From the NCBI RefSeq assembly GCF_029227915.1, contig NC_079886.1:16406501-16470500 (forward strand): a stretch of DNA of 64,000 bases. Direction: 5' to 3'. The DNA is from Hydractinia symbiolongicarpus (lineage: Eukaryota; Cnidaria; Hydrozoa; Anthoathecata; Hydractiniidae). Position 1 is the stretch's first letter. The number at the start of each line of letters is the position of its first letter. This document shows positions 1 to 11,545 of this stretch, in pieces. Both the position numbers and the translations under genes were made by a program. Below the pieces are notes generated by a model. That model had not been told where the DNA came from. It did no database searches and saw nothing but the letters and a program-made list of their open reading frames with translations.

Positions 1-199
1 AGTTTCAAATCAATTTATTAAATCAGCAAATATTTGATCGACCATTTTTGCCTTGGTTCTTAATGCGTTAGTTTTGCAGCGTTAAATGTCAGTATAACAT
101 GTTTTGTAAAAATTTGGCTGCGCATGTTTCGGACGTAGCGCTGTAATATAAAGTTTTAGGCAGAATATATAACTTTAAGAGTAAGATGTATATTTTTAG

Positions 200-2772
200 T
201 GCAAGATTCTATTGATGAAGAAAGAAAAGAAAAACCAAAAGACAAACGAATCGGAGGGCGTATCGTATACGACGACAGCGTGCCTAAATATATTCCACCT
301 GACTCGTGTTTGTTTTTGGAATACTTTGCAAAACACACCGGAAGAAACACCACTTTAGCGCAGATAATTCACAATCCTTCAAAAGAACATGATGGGAAGT
401 ATTTTTTCACCGTTCCGAATATGGAAGCAGAGTATGAGGCGATCAGAATTAACTTGAATATCGGTTGGTGTTCTAAGGATGGTTCTACTCACAAAGGCGA
501 CTTCACATCTGGTTCATTTTACAGAAATAAAATGGAACCAACAAAAAATTTACGAAGATTTGGCCCGACCGTGAACATAGCTCCAGGTATGTATATTTTG
601 CTTTTTGATTGTTGCATTTTTTCTGTGAATGATAAAGTTATCGTGTTTAAAGTTTTTTCCAAAAGCAGGAGTGCTTACCAGCATTTCTTTCTTTTTCGTC
701 TCAGAGTGGACTTAATACTAAAAGTGCAAAATTAAAACAATAAAGCGATTTTGAATTCAATGGACAAACTTTTCCGTTGCACAAAATTAAGATGAATAAA
801 TCTGAAATGTCTATGCATACAAGGATTTACCCGGTTAGCCTCGTCCTCAGGGCTTAAGCATGGGCGGCTTTTATAGAATATATAGGCACCGTTGGTAATT
901 GTGGTCAACTGTTTAAATTGCATATTCTGTATCTATCATTGATGTACAAGGCACTAGTATTGTCATGCGCATGCGCTTAATTTACTTAAAGAAGATGATT
1001 TTTCTTTTATTGCAGTGACCCGTAAAAGACCTTCAACAGAATCGACATCCTCAGGCGAACCTTCTACTACGGAGTCGACAACAACCGTCGACGAGTCAAA
1101 ATACACGGATGAGGTTTCCACGACGGATTCTACAATGGGTTTTGAAGTTTCCACGACGGACTCAATACCAACTAGCGAAGACCTAACTGACAACTTCTTC
1201 ACAACAAGATCGACAACTACGGAGAAAGATTCTACAACTGAGTCGACATATAATAACGACGCTTCAACAACCGAATCGACATTCAATAACGACGTTTTGA
1301 CAACAGAATCAATACCACTTGACGAAGTTTCCACAACAAAATCGACATTTAATGATAACGTTCCAACAACTGAATCGACATTCAATGACGACGTTTCCAC
1401 AACAGAATCGACATATAATGACGACGTTTCCACAACAGAATCGACATACTTTGACGACGTTTCGACAACGGAATCGACATTCAATGACGACGTTTCCACA
1501 ACAGAATCAACATTCAATGACGACGTTTCCACAACAGAATCAACATTCAGTGACGACGTTTCCACAACAGAATCGACAAACTATGACGACGTTTCGACAA
1601 CGGATTCGACATTCAATGACGACGTTTCCACAACAAAATCAACATTCAATGACAACGGTTCGACAACGAAATCGACATTTAATGATGACGTTTTCACAAC
1701 AGAATCGACATACAATAACGATGTTTCGACAACAGATTCGACATTCAACGACGTTGTTTCCACAACAGAGTCGACATTCAATGACGATGTTTCGACAACG
1801 GAATCGACATTCAATGACGACGTTTCCACAACAGAATCAACATTCAGTGACGACGTTTCGACAACAGATTCGACATTCAATGACGTTGTTTCCACAACAG
1901 AATCAACATTCAGTGACGACGTTTCCACAACAGAATCAACATTCAGTGACGACGTTTCCACAACAGAATCAACATTCAGTGACGACGTTTCTACAACAGA
2001 ATTGACATTTTATGACGACGTTTCGACAACGAAATCGACATTTAATGACGACGTTTTCACAACAGAATCGACATTCAGTGTCGACGTTTCCACAACAGAA
2101 TCGACATACAATAACGACGTTTCGACAACGGAATCGACATACAATGACGAAGTTTCCACAACAGAATCGACACTTAATGTCGACGTTTCGACAACGGAAT
2201 CGACTTGCAATGACGACATTTCCACAACAAAATCGACATACAATGATGATATTTCAACAACAGAATCGACATTCACTGGTGATGTTTTAACAGCGGAATC
2301 TGCACCAACTAAGAACATTTCGCCGACAAAGTCGATAATGCTGGAAAAAAAAGTTTCCACAACAACGTCCAAAGTAAGAAAAGTGTCTAGTACTCACCGA
2401 GGGTCCTTAACAATGACAAGCGAGCCGTCGTATGGTACAGATTTTAAGGAAGTGAAGCCCACTACTTCCAAAGTGATTGTACCCACCAATAAACCACCAA
2501 ATTACATGCAACACAGTAGGCGAACTACACCTTCCAAAACCTCTCTCATTTTTAACATTGAGCTGGAATGTCCAAGCGCTTGTCCTATTGAATGCTGTGC
2601 TGATGCGAGCAGAGTGAAAATGAAAGTATCACTATCAAAAAGCGATTTAGACAGACGCCATCTAATAGATAGATGTTCCACAGGATGCATCAGGGCCGTC
2701 AGAAGATCAGCAAATAAGAAAAAGAAGAAAAGTTACATACGGAGAAAATATTGGTTCAATCGTCAGCGTTGA
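200..2772 (+). CDS. Secreted YbaY-like domain protein with 33x 11-aa Ser/Thr/Asp repeat and short C-terminal CRD (5' partial)
   Basis: Two exons are visible, 200-586 and 1016-2772 (stop TGA). The first opens after a TTTTTAG acceptor in phase 1, so a signal-peptide exon must lie further 5', probably outside the window. The first exon encodes a divergent copy of the domain seen in the next three genes (GGRIVYDDSVPKYIPPDSCL, then IIHNPSK), which resembles the bacterial YbaY/YscW family. The intron is phase 1, as in the paralogues. The second exon holds about 33 tandem 33-bp units of consensus VSTTESTFNDD (roughly 1230-2310), a likely O-glycosylated acidic rod. A C-terminal segment follows with CPSACPIECC, which resembles half of a minicollagen CRD, plus two more cysteines and a very basic end (KKKKK). 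A structural secreted or nematocyst role is inferred. The gene model is good; the function is unknown. Confidence 0.75.
1230..2310 (+). repeat. 33-bp coding tandem repeat, about 33 copies
   Basis: In-frame 33-bp units encode VSTTESTFNDD and variants. The central block is the most homogeneous and both edges degenerate (VLTTESIPLDE on the left, VLTAESAPTKN on the right). The pattern suggests recent amplification by unequal exchange. The period is a multiple of three and stop-free, so it also generates long shadow reading frames on both strands. Confidence 0.95.
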
Positions 2773-4159
2773 AACACAGCGAAAGTGCAGAAAATGACAA
2801 ACATGTGATTTAAATTTTATATAACTTTTTTATATCAACTTGATTATTTACCAATCACGTGTATAACAAAGTGTTTTTAAAGATTTTATTCAACACCCTA
2901 GTAATGTTATTAAGGAAAGTATTTAAGAGGTAAAGTTCGCCCAAGTGCTCGCTACATTTGACTCCCACCACTTATTTTTGTTTTCTTAACCCCAAGTGAA
3001 TTTAAAACTCGTCCAGCCAACTGTAACTAACTATGTTACATATCTGCCAGTAGGACCTATAGCATCGGCTTCTCTTGCTTGTAAATCAAGTACGTTATTT
3101 GACTTTTAGAACGAAGAAAAATCTCAGGAACTATTGCTGCTTTTTGTCCCTATGATATGTCCTTTTCCTTTGTTTTTTTCATTTACACATCCCAGACTGA
3201 TTGCTGCTTTCAAATTGCTTTGTTTTATAAAGCATTTATGCTTCGCGTTGCTTATAAGTTGTTGCTTACATGAAAAAAGAGTGAAGTAAGAAACCCCTCT
3301 TCTCACAATATGCCTAAATTATACCTAGAGATATTATTTTAGGGAAATCATTTAGCCGCTATTTTCTTTATTCGTAATTGTAAACCGTTCGTTACTTTAA
3401 TTCAATTTCATCATTGTAACCCATCTATGTGCTAGCAAAAATGTGCATTGTCCTCTGCTGGCATGGTATGAAATATGGCGCTAACTATTAGCTCGTAACT
3501 CATTTACAGCAAAATTCTGTCGCATGGTGGATGGACACAATCACAATTATTTCCAAAGTTTTTAAATTTTAAATTTTTTTCTAACAAACACTTTTCTCGT
3601 GCCGAAGTTTTTTTAAAAAACATTTTATAATAGATTTTTTGGTTCGTTATGTTATCATCGTAAAATGGTAAGTAAACTATTACCCTAGATAAAGCATGTA
3701 TGAAAATGGAAATAAAAAAATAGAAAAAAATTCAATTTTTTTTATTTTTGTGCTCTTCATTATCAACACTCTGATTTCAATAAATCATGTTGTGTTTGTT
3801 CTTCAAACTATAGTACCAGTTGACTGTAATTTAATATCACGAGTTATAGAAAAGAAGTTAATTCATATGGTACTGCGTGGTTGATTTTTTGCACTATAAA
3901 TTGACGTTATTTATAGTAGAATCTCAAATACGCCAATAATATTGAGTTTAGAGAATGTCAACTTTATATGCAATGTTGGTCAAACGAAGTTGGTCACATT
4001 TATATGCCGCTTTTTCGATTGTCACCGTCAACTTGGCTGATTTCGATGCGTGCTAAACGCAATAGTAGACTAAAGAGTCGGTTCTCAACATTTAAATTAA
4101 GTTAACCCTAAGTTTTTGTCTCATTTTTTTATTATGCTGATGCAAATATTATTTTAGAC
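2773..4159. other. Intergenic, no gene seen
   Basis: AT-rich spacer between the first and second array members, with only short unsupported reading frames. No CRD or YbaY-like segment was seen on either strand. Confidence 0.6.
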
Positions 4160-5413
4160 ATGGCTGCAGAATTAACAGTTACCATGAAAGTTACTGCAAT
4201 TTTAATGTTATTTATTACGACTCAATCATTTCCCAAACCAACTCCGGAAAGTATTGACGGTGAAATACTTTATCCACCCACGTTTATCGAAATCATTCCA
4301 GAAAGTTCTTGTTTAATTGTACGGCTTTTGGACATATCTTTGAAAGACGTACCTGCTGTTGTCATTGCGTCTAAAGTGTACCGTCAACCATCCAAACATA
4401 CTACCAAAAAATATTCTATTCAGATATCGGACCAATTGTTGTCTTCTTCAAAGCAATATGCAGTTGACGCAGTCGTTAATCTTGGTTGCTGCTCACAATC
4501 ATCTGCAGTTGTTATAAAACAAGACGACTATAAATCGGAAGGAAAAATTCTCACAACAGAAATGGTGCAGAATGCTGTACATGGTGTCATTAGAGGACCA
4601 TCGCTAACTTTGCAAAGAGCAGAGGGTAAGAGGAATCTACCTTATTGTGGGAAAGTGGCTAATTTTAAGGATCGCTGACTAACGCTTCTCCCAGCTAAAA
4701 GTCTTCCTCCTACTGACTTATTCTGTGACTAACATTTTTATCCTACTAACCTTAACCCAACTACAAATCTAACGCAAGCTTTTTTACCATTTTATTTTTC
4801 ATTTGAATGTTTAAATTTTGTTCCCACTGAAGTCAAATTAACTAGTTTCATAATAACTTATGAATTTAGTGATAAAAGGAGAGGGAAAGGTGAGAAGGTA
4901 GAAGATACAAAGCCATGATTTCTTTCGAAATAACCAGACATATTATCTTTTTTTACCTGATACCCAACACATTAGTCGGGAGAAAGGGATTACTGAAATT
5001 TTTCTCGACTACACGCTAGCCTAAACCCTGGTTTCTTTTTCTTAAATATGTTAAAAAAAATTTGTAACCAGTGAGTCTTCATCAAATTTTTTATATAAAT
5101 TTGCACTCTAGGAACGTCTTTACCTGCACCAGATCCAGTTCAATCTAATTGCAATTCCGATGGATTCATAACAGATTGTGACGCTAACTATGGTAGTGTT
5201 CCAACGGTGGGATGTGCTTCCCCAGCATGTGCGCCACAGAACTGCTTATCAAGTGAGTGTGTGCCGCCAACTCCGCCGTTGGAAGTGCTTCCTTCACCAT
5301 CAATACAATCAGAGATATCTGGCATTTCTGCAACTTTTCCTGCACGTTTTCTATCCAGATTAAATATCAACCCGACATCAGTTCACGGAATTTTAAAAAC
5401 AGATGTTCCATAA
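4160..5413 (+). CDS. Secreted YbaY-like domain protein with degenerate Cys-rich tail
   Basis: Exons 4160-4625 and 5112-5413 join in phase 1 (G^GTAAGA donor, CTCTAG acceptor). Start ATG 4160, or the in-frame ATG at 4184, precedes a hydrophobic signal peptide (MKVTAILMLFITTQSFP). Residues about 30-155 match the paralogues and the YbaY/YscW pattern: DGEILYPP, then IPESSCLIVRLLDISLKDVPA, IASKVYRQPSK and VVNLGCCSQS. The second exon has the same position and phase as the CRD exons of the next genes. It carries only scattered cysteines (SNCNSDG, TDCD, GCASPACAPQNC, SECV) without a CC pair, followed by a hydrophobic/Ser-rich tail. It is best read as an array member whose CRD has decayed or diverged. 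The product is probably secreted; its function is unknown. Confidence 0.75.
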
Positions 5414-5696
5414 ACTAATTATGTTAACAGTGCACTTAATTCGAAGACTAGATACCCCTAGCAAATTACTTAGTCCCTTGGACGATTTCTTCTCGGCATG
5501 TAAAACGTCCGCCGAATTTTGTCACAGAATATCTAATTTTCCGAATGCAAATTCTTTAAAAATGTTTTTGATGTTTTATAAACTCCATAATCTCTTTTTG
5601 TTGGCTTCACGCAGTTTCGAACCTTGTTGATTCAAAAATGACGAAATTTAATACCTAACTTTAAAAATATTAACAATGATAGAGAAATAGACCATT

Positions 5697-5749
5697 AATG
5701 TGAACATTCTGTAAATGCATGGATAACGCATTTATAGAATGTTCACATT
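5697..5749. repeat. Near-perfect 22-bp inverted repeat (hairpin)
   Basis: Arm 5697-5718 is complementary to arm 5728-5749 across a 9-base loop. The single imperfection is a G:T pair, i.e. a wobble pair in RNA. It lies about 280 bp 3' of the preceding gene. It could be a 3' end or processing structure, a small-RNA hairpin, or a relic of an inverted-repeat element. Confidence 0.7.
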
Positions 5750-7717
5750 TATGAACAATCGGGTTTATTGTTATAAAAACAATTCTAAGTTAATTTATTG
5801 AATTCCTTTGAAATTGAATTGAATAGAGTAAACGCGCATAATACAATAGATCTGTTGACGTTGTTTATCTTTCTCCTTTTAGTATTTCTATGGTAAATGG
5901 TATACTTCTGAAAATATAATCTTGATACAATAACGATATTTTTAAGCTTTTTTAAGAAAACTAATAGTCTCGGTAACCCACCTTTTTGTAGGGATTTTTA
6001 TGGTCCTTACTAAATCTACTGGGGAGTTTTTTAAAAGTTTACGCCACACCATAAATAATTTCAACATTCACTAGTATAAATACAAATTTGTTCGTTGCAT
6101 TATACAATTCGTTTGATTTCTGTTGCGTGAGTTTCCTCATGCATGTGTTTTTTATATCCGAGGCCAAATGTAGGAATATAGTCAGTTAAAAATGCAAAAC
6201 GAGTTAAGAACATTTAAGGTTTATAATGAGTTTATGTTGATAAGAAATCAATAAAATGTGTTTTTAAGAAAGTTGTAAAGGCATCTGGAGTTATTCCTAT
6301 TAACATCATCTTCTCATCCTGACAAAAGGAAAATTATAAATTAATCTTTTGTAAGGAATCTTGGAAGCAGCAGCTGCTTTTCTTATAATTTATAATACAC
6401 CTCAATGCACGCATGCGCATAATCACTCACACACAGTTAGAATAAAGAATTTTTTAAATTAAAAAAGTCATAACGCGCAATCAAATGTGCGCATGCGTGT
6501 AACATGCGCCAATATTGTAAATATAACTTTGGGGTAGCTATATTTTTAATGTTGGCGCATCATACACCTCTGTAAATTGTTTGTCCCATGTTCTGTCGAC
6601 ACCAATATAGTCGGCTAATCCTTAGCACAACACATATTTTTTGTTGTTTTGTCCAGTGTTCTAATATCTCGTCGCCATTTTAATTGTATCTTCCAGCTCA
6701 CTAGCTTCCCCAAGAAAGATAATACAAAAGTAAATTTTACACCGTCGCTTTTCTCAACCAATAAAACGCGCTCTATCGTGGCTTGTTTATCAGAATTGAT
6801 AAAACATAAATATCTGATAAGAAAAAAACAGTGCATGAAAATGAATTCAATCACCTCAATTATTCAGTTTCAGTTCCATGTAATATGTTTGATCGACCTA
6901 GTCCCTCAGGCTTGTTATTTTTTTATATTTGGACGGTAAAGGTTGTTCCATCGTTGTTCCAAACCAAAGAGCCTCAGGACCGTGCTAAACTTTATTCCCT
7001 ACAACACGCTTTTTTCAATTTTTGCGCATTAGGGGTGGTCCATGAAGGACGTCTACACCATGGGGAAGGCGGCAGGGTGGTTAGCTAAAATGGAGACAAA
7101 GTGGGAGAGGGTATTTAGCTGCAAGCGGACATCATTTAAAGAAAATTTCCTGCGGGAAAAATTGTGCGGACGTCGATTTGCCCCGCGATTGTTATGGTTA
7201 GCTCTGTTAAATTGCTTCCGGTGTATTTCATGCAAACTCACCTAAAAGTTTTTACGCCCTGTTGCAGGTAGCTCCATGAATAGTGTATCTTTCTTTGCAC
7301 CAACTGTAATGAAATCTTAATAGATCTCACAGGTTTAGCAAGACTATTACAGTAATCCAAGAACATATTTTAAAAAACTAATTTGATTTTTGGGCGCAAG
7401 TGATTCCTGTAGAGAGGATTTTCAATAAATATGTGGTGGAAATTCTACAAGTTTGTCATAATTCTTTAACTTAGTGTGCTTCTATGAAACGTTATGCCTG
7501 GTTAAAATACAATTAAAAAGTTTGTGAAGAAATGTTAAATGCAGGTGCTGTAGCTTTCAATTGTGGAATTTCCTTTTCATACAGAAAGAGACTTTTGTAG
7601 CTACACGTCTTTAGCTCAATGAAGCATGAAAAGAAACAATGGTGTAAGAACTTCAAAGGTGTAAAAATTGCCAGCAAAAAAAAATTTTTTTTTTTCCTAA
7701 ATACAAAGAAAAAGAAA
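5750..7717. other. Intergenic, one GC-richer repeat-like patch
   Basis: No supportable gene. The segment about 7025-7215 is clearly less AT-rich than its surroundings and has open frames on both strands without recognisable domains. It is probably a fragment of a dispersed repeat. A (GT/CA)-type ATGCGC-rich patch lies near 6400-6510. Confidence 0.45.
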
Positions 7718-9018
7718 ATGAATCCGCTTATCTTTTTGTTGCCTTTGTTTGTTGGCATCCATGCTTCGATTAATCTTCATGGAAAAAAAGTGGAAGGAAG
7801 AATATTATATCCAAAGACTTTTCCTGAATATGTTCCAAGTGGCTCCTGTTTGCATGTTTCCTTATTAGATGTCTCAGTACAAGACGTGGCAGCTCCAGCC
7901 ATTGCACACAGAGTGTATTACACAGTAACAAAACACTCGACGAAAAAATACACCTTGCATTTCCCCAGAAATGATTTTCCTGACTCCACAGTATTCAGTG
8001 TTGGTGCGGTATTGAATATTGGTCATTGCTCATCATCGTCAGGTCCTACCGTAGGCAAACATGATTACATATCAGATACGCAGAATACTATTTCCCGAGA
8101 AAGTATTGACGAAAGTACTGGAAACAAAATTGAAGGACCTGAGGTTTACCTCACAAATGTTGGTAAGTGACTGCGTTTTTATCTACATGCAATTGGTGAA
8201 CAAAAACTTAAGCTTCGTTCACACACCTACAGATAAGGAAAAATCGTTTAACAACAGAATTTTGTTATAACTGTGAACACTTTTATCTTTTACCATCGCT
8301 TTAAACTGAATATAAGAATGAAGTTAAATGAAGCTAAGCGATATTTTTTATATCATTAAAAAAGTGTTTTTGAGGAATAGAAAACGCAGTATAAATTTTC
8401 CTTCTAAGGAAACCTTAGCCTTTTGCCCTTAAAAATATTTTGAGTGATGACAAGACCAATCTTTCTCTCTAAACGATAACAAGAACTGCACGTAAGGTAA
8501 AGGTTTCTTTGCAAGGCTTCGTTTATCTTACACCGTGTCCATAACTTCATGGGTTGCTACTGCTCACTGTTTTAATATATCGTACCTGCGAACTAAGTTT
8601 AAAAGCTAATAGTTTTTTTCCCTATTTTGTTCAAACCTTCTTTTTATTTTTTTGTATGTTCGTAGACATCGTTAAAACAAATGAAACGACCTGTCCACCG
8701 CAATGTCCGCTACCTTGTCCGGATACTGGATGTCCAGAAAACTGTTGCGTCCCGATAGATCAACCGAATTATCAACTTTCTTCACAACAAGTATGTCCAG
8801 TCACATGCCCTACAGTAGCACCAACATTGCAACCAACACCTTGTCCAGTATGTACTAATCCACCATGCCCACCTTGCACAACGCTACCTCCTTGTCCTGT
8901 ATGTACCACACCTCCTTGTCCGGCTTGTCCTACACCACCTGCTTGCCCCGGCTCCTGTTCAGTGCAATGCACACCAAACTGCCCGACGCAATGCTGCCAG
9001 ACTCCTATGGCCGGTTGA
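7718..9018 (+). CDS. Secreted YbaY-like domain plus paired minicollagen-type CRD protein
   Basis: Exons 7718-8162 and 8666-9018 join in phase 1 (G^GTAAGT donor, TTCGTAG acceptor). ATG 7718 is chosen because it starts a signal peptide (MNPLIFLLPLFVGIHAS); the open frame further 5' is low-complexity. Residues about 20-148 form the YbaY/YscW-like domain: EGRILYP, VPSGSCLHVSLLDVSVQDVA, AIAHRVYY and LNIGHCSSS. The CRD exon encodes a first CRD CPPQCPLPCPDTGCPENCC (spacing 3-3-4-3), a Pro-Cys spacer built of PCPVCTxPPCP-like units, and a last CRD CPGSCSVQCTPNCPTQCC (3-3-3-3). Minicollagen CRDs fold by disulfide pairing and cross-link capsule proteins. No Gly-X-Y repeat is present. The product is likely a nematocyst-wall or matrix protein, by inference. 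Confidence 0.85.
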
Positions 9019-9649
9019 TATGGTAACAAGGAGATGTGGACCGCGTGGTGCGCCAATCTTCATAATATTTTATGGAATTATAGCTAGCAAAAATATTTGC
9101 AGTTAAAGAATTTGGGTGAAAACGTTTACCATTTTGTAGACGATTTGTTGTTTTGCTTTGCTTAAGAATCTTTATAATTTATTTGTATTTTTATATTGTA
9201 CTAGTAAAAACTATGTAAAAAAACAGAGTATTATTTTTATTTATACGGAATGATTTTAAATAGCTTATTTTGTTTGATTATTAGCCAGTGCAATAATGTT
9301 CATATTCAGCGAAAAAAATTATGCATATAATATTATGCATGTATTTGTTGCAAGACTATGTAAATAATAGCTAAGGTGGTCATTAAATTCAAATGTTTCT
9401 TGCTTATTCAACCCTGGCGGGCGAAAGTGTTGTGGCCTGGTTTATCATGACTCCATCACTTCAAATGACAAGATCATTTGCCGAATAATTTATTGCAAAA
9501 TTATAGTTCATTAGAGCGTATGATTTTAACGGTGATTTAGCACGCAGGTAAAATATTCAAACAAATATCAGCATTCTGCCATCATCGTAATTTTTTTTCT
9601 TATTGTGACCTGAAGAGGAAATTGTAATCTGGTGAAAAGAAAAAGCAAG
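9019..9649. other. Intergenic, no gene seen
   Basis: AT-rich spacer between two array members. It presumably contains the 3' UTR of the upstream gene and the promoter of the downstream one, but I cannot assign either site. Confidence 0.5.
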
Positions 9650-10439
9650 ATGAAGACACACCTTATCGTGCTAGTATGCCTAATTGGGTCTGTATTCTCA
9701 ATCAATTTAGATGGCAAAAATGTCGAAGGTAGCATCAAGTACCCTGCCGACTTATCAGACGACTTACCTGCAGGTAGTTGCCTGATTGCCTGTATAGCTG
9801 ACACTTCAAAGCAAGATGTCGCTGCTAAATGTTTGGCGCACGAGATATATCGCAATCCTTCAAAAGCTAATTTGAAATATTCAATCCCATTTCCAAATAA
9901 GGATATTCCACGAGGTGTTAGTATTGATATGGTGTTGAATGTTGGCCACTGTTCAAACTCGGGTGATTTTCAAGTCAAAAATGGTGACTATGTAACTCGC
10001 GAACTGAACACCATTGACGACAACGAAATGAAGAACCCCGAGGGCGATGTGGTGAAAGGACCAACGATAACATTGATAAAACATGGTAAGATCATGTTAG
10101 GTTATTTGTTTTGTTTTTTCTTGCATTTTAAACTTCTCATGGATTGATTACTTATCAAATATTTTTCTTTTTTTAGACGAATGCCCACCACCATGCCCAC
10201 AACCTTGTCCCCCTACTGGGTGTCCCACCGACTGCTGCACTATGGGTGGCGTAATGGAAATATCTCAACCAACACCACCTCCATGTCCAACCCAATGCCC
10301 TATTTTACCACCCTGTCCAGTATGTACCACTCCACCTTGTCAGAATATAAATTGCATTCCTCAATGTCCACCTTCTTGCGCCAACCAGTGCGGACCCCTT
10401 TGTCCAACACAATGCTGTGGTATGAATGGAAAGAAATGA
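9650..10439 (+). CDS. Secreted YbaY-like domain plus paired minicollagen-type CRD protein
   Basis: Exons 9650-10085 and 10177-10439 join in phase 1 across a very short 91-bp intron (G^GTAAGA, TTTTTTAG). ATG 9650 starts a signal peptide (MKTHLIVLVCLIGSVFS). The domain at about residues 20-145 is the clearest copy in the window: GSIKYPADLSDDLPAGSCL, ADTSKQDVAAKCLA, YSIPFPNKDIPRG and LNVGHCSNSGD. It matches the YbaY/YscW layout Gx(V/I)xYP, P-x-G-S-x-L, D-x-S-x-x-D-A and PFxxxDI. The second exon has CRD1 CPPPCPQPCPPTGCPTDCC (3-3-4-3), a Pro/Cys linker, and CRD2 CPPSCANQCGPLCPTQCC (3-3-3-3), ending GMNGKK. It is the closest relative of the neighbours at 7.7 and 11.5 kb. A structural extracellular role is inferred. 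Confidence 0.87.
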
Positions 10440-10609
10440 AATCGAGAATAGCATTTATGAAGAGGCTGCGAAATGGGTCGCCTTTTTCGACATTAATGAC
10501 TTACACGAAAGCCTAATGAGCAGAAACGCAAGGAGGATACACGCGGAAAGCGATTCGTAGACTTTATTATCTTGTTACTGTTGTGAGATGATTGTATTTT
10601 CTGCAATTA

Positions 10610-10615
10610 AATAAA
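10610..10615 (+). promoter_or_regulatory. Candidate polyadenylation signal AATAAA
   Basis: Canonical AATAAA about 170 bp after the stop codon of the preceding CRD gene, in an AT-rich 3' flank. Plausible by position only. Confidence 0.45.
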
Positions 10616-11545
10616 TTATATACCAGAACGAATATGTCTTTATTGCACACCAGTGAATTGTAAAGTATATTGACAAGTGCTTATCGAAATTTGTCGAGAA
10701 AAATCAGTTTATAAGCCAAACAAAAAGCGTTCATTCTTTATATTGAAAGAAAGGTTGCTGCAATACACCATTTGCAATTATTTACAAAGTCCTCTAAACA
10801 CGCCTCACAAAAAAATCACCTGTTTACTATCACTGGCTTTTGGAATTTTCAAGAACATAAGATCCTAAAAACATCGAAGCAGAGGGTTTTAGATTTTCTA
10901 ATTGTTAGAAGGCACACGCGTGCGCTTTGCTATGACTTTTAATCAAAACATTTGGGTTGGTACCTATTGCTGCACGTGTATAGAATATCGGACTGCAATT
11001 TGCCTTTAAATTCTAAAACAGTATGCAAAAACCGCAAGAACATTTTTGTTTAATATTTCTTGATCAAAGTGATGCACTATAGGCAAGATTTTGACGAACT
11101 TTCCGAAAGACGTCGTCGAGAGAATTCGTAAAAAGTTTGTTATGTGTGTTAAACTCTCATCAAATCTTGCGTAAATATGTAAATGTAATTAACTTTGATT
11201 TGATCGTTTCAAGGTGAACTGAACTAGGTTTTGTAACCTTTGTACATTCTTTTTTGTATATGCAAGAGAATTGTTCTTTCCACTTCAATGATTTTACACC
11301 TGCTATAATTATTTGACAAATGGTGCATTAGAACATCATGCTCTTTAGGGCAATGATGCAATGAAACTTCCCTTTTATGCTCAAAGTGAAACGTGTAGTT
11401 AGTGAAGCAAGCGAAAGATTTCAATTCTAACCAATCACATCACACTTTGAAATCACTGTTAAAAAGAATTAAACTTTTTCCAAACAGTAACGTTAGATCA
11501 AAGCGAAGTTAACACGTCGAAGGTTCAGCAAAGAAGAGAGCTAAC
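10616..11545. other. Intergenic, no gene seen
   Basis: Spacer between two CRD genes. No domain, CRD exon or RNA gene was recognised on either strand. Confidence 0.5.

Noticed and set aside
963-2372. Long open frames antisense to, and in another frame of, the Ser/Thr/Asp repeat (METSSLNVDSVV-like and QQNRHSMTTF-like repeats)
   Set aside because: They are consequences of a stop-free 33-bp period. The chosen frame alone continues from the YbaY-like exon in phase and ends in a CRD-like segment.
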